Positions 58,024-64,000 of a DNA stretch of 64,000 nucleotides are shown in pieces. A program made the translations under genes and the position numbers. The notes beneath the pieces were generated by a model. It made no database searches. It was not told the origin of the DNA and worked only from the letters and a program-made list of their open reading frames with translations. This DNA comes from Woeseiaceae bacterium (lineage in GTDB: Bacteria > Pseudomonadota > Gammaproteobacteria > Steroidobacterales > Woeseiaceae): assembly GCA_021773135.1 (NCBI GenBank), contig JAJFKP010000056.1:1-64000 (forward strand), read 5' to 3'. How positions within the stretch are numbered: the first letter of the stretch is position 1; each line of letters opens with the position of its first letter.

Positions 58024-59286
58024 CTATTCTGAATGCTTTGCTGCAGTTCGGTTGACGCGCATTAGCAGCGCGGCATCCTCGATCCCGAGCAAAATAGGCG
58101 GGGCCGTAGCACGATAGATGTTTATCTTGGCGTTATAAGCAGAGCGTGTCAGGCCGTGCTTATCCTTGATATTCAGTCTGCGAATATTGAACTCGCCACT
58201 TTCCAGTCTTTCTCCGGTCAGGTAACATTTAATAGCCGTAACTCGCTCGCCGGAAAGTTCTAATCCGGTCAGCTTGGTCAGATTATTCTGCGCCCTGTGA
58301 AGAAATGAGACGGCATCGAGGTTGACCTGAGACTCGCTGGCCTCCGTCATCTGATCACTCAAATCTGCCATGAAGTCGCCGACCAGAATCTGGCCCGGCA
58401 AAGCGGCTTCGATCATACGTGCAAGTTCGATGGTGACATCGCCAACTATAAAATCGTGCACAGTCGGATTGAGCCCCTCTGCCTGGTGAAACTCGTAGCA
58501 GCTTCCTACATGGAAACAGGCTCTCAGTTCCGGTACCGACTTGCTGGCAGATTTGCTTTGTGCAAGCGCATTATCTGCCAGGACAAGATGCATGAAGTGA
58601 TAGAGATTGACGTTTGCCTCGATGCCGTGATCACGATTCCAGATGTAGAATCCGTCGCCACTTGATGAACGCGCGAAATTAATTCCCACATCGAGCTCCA
58701 GCATTTTCGCATGTGCCGAATTTAGCGAATAAGAGAGACTGTTCAACTGGGTCATTTGTTGGAAAGGTGTCAACAAACCGAATCCGACGATATCGAAGAG
58801 GGTTACTGCACGGCTGTCGACGTAGTTGATGCCGTACCGGCGCACCATCTTTTCGACAATTTGTGTTTCGACCGGGTGATCACTCAACGGCTGGCGAAGC
58901 GCGATGAACTTGGGTTCAACGCTTAGCAGGCGTGCGACCTTCTGCATTTGTGACTGTCGCAGCTGGCGATCGCCGGAAATCAATTCCGTAATGAATCGGG
59001 CCGAGACCCGCTGCGGCATGGCGGGATCGGAATCAGGTGCGGCCGTGTATTCGGCGATGGCATAGTGCGGTACAACGAGGACCAGGATGCCGTCGTCCAG
59101 CGGGCACCAACTAAGAATGCTGTTTTGACCGAGCGACCACTCTGTATTCAGGCAGCGCTCCAGGTGCACCAGGTTGCTGCGCTGCCGAAGTCCCATTTCA
59201 TTTGCAAAACCGGCGAGTTGGTCCAGGTAGGGCGAATAGTTGGCGATTCGCCGAATGCCGGATTGCGAAAGATCGTCAAATTCCAT
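58024..59286 (-). CDS. Protein with diverged class III nucleotide-cyclase-like domain
   Basis: This protein has 420 residues from ATG 59286 (a TTG at 59325 would add 13). I know no named family. Residues about 158-310 follow the class III adenylate/guanylate cyclase pattern: VTLFDIVGFG (metal Asp D165), SSGDGFYIWNR (second Asp D211) and HDFIVGDVTIELARMIEAALPGQILVGDF. The arginine R290 is kept but the usual transition-state asparagine position reads Ile, and long inserts are present. It may be an inactive sensor or an enzyme of altered specificity. No membrane segment. It stands alone, divergent from the dehydratase gene. Confidence 0.6.
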   Translation of the reverse strand: MEFDDLSQSGIRRIANYSPYLDQLAGFANEMGLRQRSNLVHLERCLNTEWSLGQNSILSWCPLDDGILVLVVPHYAIAEYTAAPDSDPAMPQRVSARFITELISGDRQLRQSQMQKVARLLSVEPKFIALRQPLSDHPVETQIVEKMVRRYGINYVDSRAVTLFDIVGFGLLTPFQQMTQLNSLSYSLNSAHAKMLELDVGINFARSSSGDGFYIWNRDHGIEANVNLYHFMHLVLADNALAQSKSASKSVPELRACFHVGSCYEFHQAEGLNPTVHDFIVGDVTIELARMIEAALPGQILVGDFMADLSDQMTEASESQVNLDAVSFLHRAQNNLTKLTGLELSGERVTAIKCYLTGERLESGEFNIRRLNIKDKHGLTRSAYNAKINIYRATAPPILLGIEDAALLMRVNRTAAKHSE

Positions 59287-59490
59287 TAGTTCGCCAAGTT
59301 GACCGTAATCACTGCCCGGTGACAACGTTATAGAGTGCGTGGGAGTTAGCCTGATTGAAAGTAATCAACAATTGTAGATAGCGCAAGTATTATCAGGAAA
59401 CGGCTGTAGGTGTTTCAAATTGCAATTAATGCTGGGTATAGGTCGATACAATGCTTTACATAATATCAGCGCAGGGCGTCGAGTAGTAAA

Positions 59491-60468
59491 ATGGCTGCTG
59501 CACCATCCATTGAAGAGGTCCGTCAACTCCAAGGGGAATTGGGCCAGTGGCTGCTGGAAACGCCGGTTATGCGCTGCCGGAATCTCGAACACGCGCTCGA
59601 TACAGACACCGAAATCTGGGGCAAACTCGAATTTCTGCAACAAACCGGTACCTTCAAGCCCCGCGGCGCCCTGTCCGTGGCACTCAGTCTGAACGAGGAT
59701 CAGCGAGCAGCAGGAATTACGGCAGTGAGTGCGGGGAATCACGCGATTGCTGCATCGTTTGCGGCGCGTGCCATCGGCGCGAGCGCAAAGGTTGTGATGA
59801 TAGGGAGCGCAAGTCCGGCAAGGATTGCCGCTGCCGAGGGTTTTGGTGCGGAGGTTGTGCTTTGTGAAAACGTGCACGACGCGTTCGCGATGGCAGAGAA
59901 AATTCGAGACGCAGAGGGACGCTTCCTGATACACCCGTTTGAAGGGCCTAAGGTGGCTGCTGGAACGGCGACGGTTGGCCTGGAAATTTGTAAGCAGGTT
60001 GACGATTTCGATATTTTGATCTGTCCGATTGGCGGCGGCGGGCTTTGCGCGGGCATTTCCTCAATCGTTAGGCAGCTCAAGCCGGGTTGCATGATTTACG
60101 GCGTCGAGCCCGAAGGCGCTAATTCAATGCAACTAAGCATACGTGCCGGAGAACCGAGGCGCCTCGATGCGGTCAACACCATTGCAGATAGTCTTGCTGC
60201 TCCGTACGCGCTGCCATATTCGTTTGAGCTGTGCAGACAGAATGTCGACGATGTTGTCCTGGTAAGTGATGCCAATTTGCGTGATGCCATGGGCTTGTTA
60301 TTTAGTGCGATGAAGTTTTCAGTCGAGCCTGCATGCGCGGCGACTACGGCAGCTATTATGGGGCCACTCAGAAATACGATTCGAGGAAAAAAAGTGGTGC
60401 TTGTTTTCTGTGGCAGTAACATTGATCACACTACCTACCTCATGCAGGCAGCAATAACACAATGCTGA
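59491..60468 (+). CDS. PLP-dependent threonine/serine dehydratase family enzyme
   Basis: This 325-residue fold-type II PLP enzyme has the cofactor lysine K56 in TGTFKPRGAL, the SAGNHA substrate loop and the phosphate-binding GGGGLCAG. CGSNID near the end is the serine-type PLP N1 contact. It lacks the regulatory ACT domains of IlvA, so it is of the catabolic dehydratase / serine racemase type; the substrate could be threonine, serine or a hydroxy-aspartate. It overlaps the next gene by seven bases, so it is coupled to a 2-hydroxyacid dehydrogenase. Confidence 0.88.
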   Translation: MAAAPSIEEVRQLQGELGQWLLETPVMRCRNLEHALDTDTEIWGKLEFLQQTGTFKPRGALSVALSLNEDQRAAGITAVSAGNHAIAASFAARAIGASAKVVMIGSASPARIAAAEGFGAEVVLCENVHDAFAMAEKIRDAEGRFLIHPFEGPKVAAGTATVGLEICKQVDDFDILICPIGGGGLCAGISSIVRQLKPGCMIYGVEPEGANSMQLSIRAGEPRRLDAVNTIADSLAAPYALPYSFELCRQNVDDVVLVSDANLRDAMGLLFSAMKFSVEPACAATTAAIMGPLRNTIRGKKVVLVFCGSNIDHTTYLMQAAITQC

Positions 60469-61850
60469 TCGAAAAACTTAAACGCATTGTCGGCGACGGC
60501 AATTTCACAACTGACAGCCACGAACTCGAGCCACATTTGCGGGAGTGGCGCGACATCTGGACGGGACGTACGCTCCTGTTGGTCAGGCCGGATACGACGC
60601 GCAAAGTGTCCGAAGTGGTCCGAGCATGTCACGAATCGAACACGTCTGTTGTTCCGCAGGGTGGCAATACCGGACTGTGCGGCGGAGCCATTCCCGATGA
60701 CAGCGGAGAACAGGTGCTGCTGTCACTGTCAGGCATGAACAAAATTCGTGCGTTGTCGGCAAATGACTATACCGTCATTGCGGATGCTGGCTGCACACTT
60801 GCCGCAGTCCAGAACGCAGCGGCGGATGCTGACCGATTTTTTCCGTTGAGTCTGGCCGCGGAAGGGAGTTGCCAGATAGGCGGCAACCTGTCGACCAACG
60901 CCGGTGGTATTAACGTCCTGCGCTACGGCACTGCCCGAACGCTGGCCCTGGGACTCGAGGTCGTTCTGGCTGACGGAACCATCTGGGATGGACTTCGTGC
61001 GCTTCGAAAAGACACAGCCGGCTATGACCTGAAACAATTTTTCATCGGCGCTGAGGGTACACTTGGTGTCATTACCGCGGCTTGCCTACGACTGTTCCCG
61101 GCCGTGCAGAATCCGCAAACCGCTTTCGTTGCCGTCAGCTCGCCTTCGGCTGCCGTTTCCCTTCTTGCAGAATTGCGACAACAGCTCGCCGATCAGTTAC
61201 AAGCTTTTGAGTTAATTCCTGATCGGGCCATTCGATTTGTTCACCAGCATATTCCTGACACCCGTGCGCCAATTGCAGATAGCTCGCCGTGGTATGTGCT
61301 CATCGAGGTAGCCAATCTCGCGACCGAAGAGCTGCTCGAATCAGCTCTGATGAGCTGCTTCGAGCGCGGCTTGATAACAGAGGCGACGATCGCCAAGAAC
61401 CGTGGCGAAGCCGCGTCGCTCTGGGCTGTGCGACATGCTATTTCGGAGGCGCAGAAAAAAGAGGGTGCCAGTCTCAAGCATGATGTCTCGGTGCCCGTCG
61501 CGGAGGTCGGAAATTTTGTGGAAATGGCAAGCAGATTCGTCGAAGACTACCTGCCCGGTATACGTCCGGTGGCGTTCGGACATGTCGGCGACGGTAATAT
61601 CCATTTCAACCTGAGCCAACCGATAAACGGCTCGCCAGAGGCGTTTCTTGCCGAGCGGGAGCCACTTGCGGCGCTTGTATATGGATGTGTCGACCAATTC
61701 GATGGCAGCATCAGCGCTGAGCACGGCATCGGTCAGGCAAAAAAAGCGGATTTACGAAAGTATCGTGGAAACCTTGAAGTCGATCTCATGCGCAAGGTCA
61801 AAGGTGCCTTTGACCCGCGTAACATCATGAATCCGGGAAAGGTATTCTGA
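60462..61850 (+). CDS. FAD-linked 2-hydroxyacid dehydrogenase (D-2-hydroxyglutarate / D-lactate type)
   Basis: This 462-residue protein has the PCMH FAD-binding fold (LLVRPDTTRKVSEVVRACHE, VPQGGNTGLCGGAIP, GNLSTNAGGINVLRYG) and the C-terminal FAD-oxidase domain with FGHVGDGNIHFNL (zinc-site histidines) and SAEHGIGQAKK. Close relatives are D-2-hydroxyglutarate dehydrogenase, GlcD and D-lactate dehydrogenase. In gammaproteobacteria D-2-HG is a by-product of SerA, so a role clearing it is possible. Translationally coupled to the dehydratase upstream. Confidence 0.9.
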   Translation: MLIEKLKRIVGDGNFTTDSHELEPHLREWRDIWTGRTLLLVRPDTTRKVSEVVRACHESNTSVVPQGGNTGLCGGAIPDDSGEQVLLSLSGMNKIRALSANDYTVIADAGCTLAAVQNAAADADRFFPLSLAAEGSCQIGGNLSTNAGGINVLRYGTARTLALGLEVVLADGTIWDGLRALRKDTAGYDLKQFFIGAEGTLGVITAACLRLFPAVQNPQTAFVAVSSPSAAVSLLAELRQQLADQLQAFELIPDRAIRFVHQHIPDTRAPIADSSPWYVLIEVANLATEELLESALMSCFERGLITEATIAKNRGEAASLWAVRHAISEAQKKEGASLKHDVSVPVAEVGNFVEMASRFVEDYLPGIRPVAFGHVGDGNIHFNLSQPINGSPEAFLAEREPLAALVYGCVDQFDGSISAEHGIGQAKKADLRKYRGNLEVDLMRKVKGAFDPRNIMNPGKVF

Positions 61851-61899
61851 CGACCAGTTCCCACTGACAGGGCACCCATCGGGCTAGAATACGCCGAAT

Positions 61900-64000
61900 A
61901 TGAGCACGGATAAGGCTAAAAACAGCGCGCAATCCTACGAGGAGCAGCTTTCAAACCTGGAAAGCCGCCTGCAAGGTCACGCCGGTGACCAGGACATGCT
62001 GTCTGATCTCGGCATGGCGATGCGAACGTTGTTATCCAACGATGGAGAGACTGAAGCGCACATTCGCGCGACGCTGCAGAAACAATTCGACAACGGGATC
62101 CTGCGCAAGGAAACCTATGAACTCGTACAAAATCTTCTCGGCAAGATCGTTACGGAAGAAATTGCCCGGGCACCGTTGCCGGAATCCAGCCTGATGGCTG
62201 ACGAAATTTTCGCCGCCACGGCGGTCATCGAAGACCAGGCGCAGGCGCAGGTGGCCGCACAGGTCGCGGCACAAAAGCAGGTGGTACGAGAAGAACCGGC
62301 CCCACGCGCTGAAAACAATCTGCAGGTGGGTTCGGTTCTGCGCGATCGATTTCTTCTAAAAGAACGCGTTGCCGAAGGAAGTATGGGTGTCGTTTACAAA
62401 GCGCTTGACCGACGCCTGGCCGAGGCAGGTGAAGAAGCCTGTTATGTTGCGATCAAAGTCCTCAGTCCGAAATTGTCAGGAAACGGCACCGCGTTGCGTG
62501 CACTGCAGCAGGAAGCAGCCAAAGGTCGCTGCCTGACTCATCCGAATATCGTCCGCTTCATCGACCTTGACAGGGAAGATGACCTGTACTTCATTATCAT
62601 GGAGTGGATTGACGGGCGATCATTGTCGAGCATTCTCGACGAAAATGGCGGCAACGCGCTGGATGTTGATACTTCGCTGCGCATCGTACGCCAGACCGGC
62701 AGTGCACTGGACTATGCGCATCAACGTGGCGTCGTGCATGCCGATGTCAAACCCGGAAATATTGTCATCACGCCTGCGGGAGATGTAAAGCTGATCGATT
62801 TCGGCGTTGCACGGGTGCGTCAGAAACAGCATGAGAACAAGCCAAGGTTTGACCCGGCCGCGCTGCAGACCGGCGCGCCCGCATATTCAAGCATGCAGGT
62901 TTTAACCGGTGAAGAGCCCGTGCCGGCGGACGATGTATTTTCACTGGCGTGTCTGCTTTACAGACTGATTGCCGGCTACCGTGTCTACGGACCGAGAAAT
63001 GCGGCGCAGGCAGCAGAGGACGGGATGGAGCCGCAGCAGCCGCAAGGTCTGAACGCCGCACAGTGGCAGCCGTTGAAGAAAGCGTTGTCCTATTCTCGCG
63101 TAACGCGCTTCCCGACGCCCGAGGCATTCATCAACGCGCTGGACGCGGTGACCAGCAGTGCGGCAAATGTGCAAAGTGTGCGACCGACAAAAGAACAAGC
63201 CGAAGACGCCATCGATTTGGCGGCCCCGGTAGCGATGGAAAAGAAAGCTGTGATCGCCGAGCCCCAAAGCGAAAACGCGGATGCCGGCGCGACAGACCTG
63301 CTTGCGACCCGGGAGTTTCCGCAGCCGAAAAAAAATACGATCAGAGCAATTCGTGCTGAGAACGAATCGATCATGTACGAGCGGGAAGACGACGCGCCGC
63401 GGGTATCTTTAGCGAGAGTCACGATTTTTGCAGCAATCGCGGTGGCGGCAGCTTTCATTGCTTCTCGGGACGACCTCGTCGACCGTATCGGTCAATTCAT
63501 TGAATCGAGCGACGTGACGGTTATCACCGCTGCCTTTAATCCTGACCCTGAAATTATCGATGCGCCGGTAATCGACGAATCATTACAGGATATCGCGGAA
63601 TTCGTACCCGCCGGAGAGGTGTCAGATGCGAATGCTGATCCAGCTACGGATGAGGCACCTGAAGCGCTTCAGACACAGCCGGAAATTGCGGCTACCGCGG
63701 TTGTCGGGACAGAATCCGGGGAAACAGAAGTTGCGGTTGCTACAGAAGAAGTAGCGGTAGCGGCAGAAGACCTGATCGACTGGTCGTCGCTGCCACCGGC
63801 GACAGTGACGATTACGCTGCCACCTGCTGGCAGCACCGCCGCGCTGACAAGCCTGGCAATACGTGAGGACAGCGGACCGGCTTTCGTGGATTTTCTGCGC
63901 ACAGACAGCACGGAAGAATTAACCATCAAATTGTCGGAAGCAGAATTTACCGGCAATAGATCTCCACTTGAGACCGGTCAATACGCACTTGATAGCGGCG
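61900..64000 (+). CDS. Membrane-anchored serine/threonine protein kinase, 3'-truncated by window edge
   Basis: The open frame from ATG 61900 runs to the window end (700 codons seen). A helical N-terminal region of about 140 residues leads into a Hanks-type kinase: glycine loop VAEGSMGVVYKA (157 onward), K186 in VAIKV, catalytic loop HADVKPGN with D282, and DFG at 300-302. The HRD arginine is Ala, so this is a non-RD kinase. The activation segment ends GAPAYSS rather than GTPxYM. One membrane helix (about 508-522) follows an acidic linker, and a low-complexity Glu/Ala/Val region then a beta-rich C-terminus would be periplasmic. Target unknown. Confidence 0.9.
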   Translation, partial: MSTDKAKNSAQSYEEQLSNLESRLQGHAGDQDMLSDLGMAMRTLLSNDGETEAHIRATLQKQFDNGILRKETYELVQNLLGKIVTEEIARAPLPESSLMADEIFAATAVIEDQAQAQVAAQVAAQKQVVREEPAPRAENNLQVGSVLRDRFLLKERVAEGSMGVVYKALDRRLAEAGEEACYVAIKVLSPKLSGNGTALRALQQEAAKGRCLTHPNIVRFIDLDREDDLYFIIMEWIDGRSLSSILDENGGNALDVDTSLRIVRQTGSALDYAHQRGVVHADVKPGNIVITPAGDVKLIDFGVARVRQKQHENKPRFDPAALQTGAPAYSSMQVLTGEEPVPADDVFSLACLLYRLIAGYRVYGPRNAAQAAEDGMEPQQPQGLNAAQWQPLKKALSYSRVTRFPTPEAFINALDAVTSSAANVQSVRPTKEQAEDAIDLAAPVAMEKKAVIAEPQSENADAGATDLLATREFPQPKKNTIRAIRAENESIMYEREDDAPRVSLARVTIFAAIAVAAAFIASRDDLVDRIGQFIESSDVTVITAAFNPDPEIIDAPVIDESLQDIAEFVPAGEVSDANADPATDEAPEALQTQPEIAATAVVGTESGETEVAVATEEVAVAAEDLIDWSSLPPATVTITLPPAGSTAALTSLAIREDSGPAFVDFLRTDSTEELTIKLSEAEFTGNRSPLETGQYALDSG

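Overview
The window is chromosomal DNA of a gammaproteobacterium. Several conserved gene blocks point this way: (infB)-truB-rpsO-pnp, dksA-gluQ, serC...pheA-aroA-cmk-rpsA-ihfB, lapA-lapB, and infC-rpmI-rplT-pheS-pheT-ihfA-merR with a following tRNA-Pro. Parts of the order (deaminase-ubiG-mupP-yciK next to gyrA, and serC/pheA/aroA/cmk/rpsA/ihfB) resemble Pseudomonas. The cell uses an Smc-ScpA-ScpB condensin rather than MukBEF. A lysine-rich extension on DksA, a Tat-exported HisC-like enzyme and many GTG/TTG starts suggest a less studied marine or environmental lineage. I do not assign a genus.

Layout. 0-3.2 kb: end of truB, rpsO, pnp. 3.2-9.0 kb: a mostly minus-strand block with an exported aminotransferase, a cupin, a YheT hydrolase, a repeat-rich gap with a candidate small RNA, phaR, gluQ and an unusual dksA. 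9.3-15.5 kb: smc, zipA, ligA. 15.6-19.1 kb: an accessory-looking segment with two diverged DUF6502 paralogues, a secreted-looking protein made of 23 perfect-length octapeptides, and a candidate CRP-dependent small RNA on the opposite strand. 19.2-24.6 kb: parvulin, bolA, yciI, yciB, then yciO, scpA, scpB, rluB. 24.6-29.4 kb: minus-strand operon mtaD-like, ubiG, mupP-like, rmuC, with yciK. 29.7-43.1 kb: gyrA, serC, serA, pheA, aroA, cmk, rpsA, ihfB, lapA, lapB, a ComEA-like protein and galU. 43.1-51 kb: typA, doxX, lysE, an orphan type IV pilin, tRNA-Asn, an aminotransferase and uvrB. 51.3-57.7 kb: tRNA-Val, a long repeat-rich gap, infC with a non-AUG start, ribosomal proteins, pheST, ihfA, merR, tRNA-Pro. 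58-64 kb: a diverged nucleotide-cyclase-like protein, a serine/threonine dehydratase, an FAD-linked 2-hydroxyacid dehydrogenase and a membrane-anchored protein kinase that runs off the end.

Most genes are housekeeping: translation and RNA decay (rpsO, pnp, infC, rpmI, rplT, pheST, rpsA), chromosome maintenance (smc, scpAB, ligA, gyrA, uvrB, rmuC, ihfAB), aromatic and serine synthesis (serC, serA, pheA, aroA), and envelope assembly (lapAB, galU, zipA, yciB, mupP).

The most unusual signals are outside the ordinary genes. They are: the octapeptide protein beside two DUF6502 genes; a small-RNA-like unit with a perfect CRP-type site placed 41.5 bp before its predicted start; a second small-RNA-like unit after phaR; the fact that all three tRNA genes are flanked by truncated copies of themselves in short tandem duplications; the ATC start of infC with thrS missing from its usual place; and a MerR gene whose ancestral ATG appears to be AAG, leaving CTG as start.
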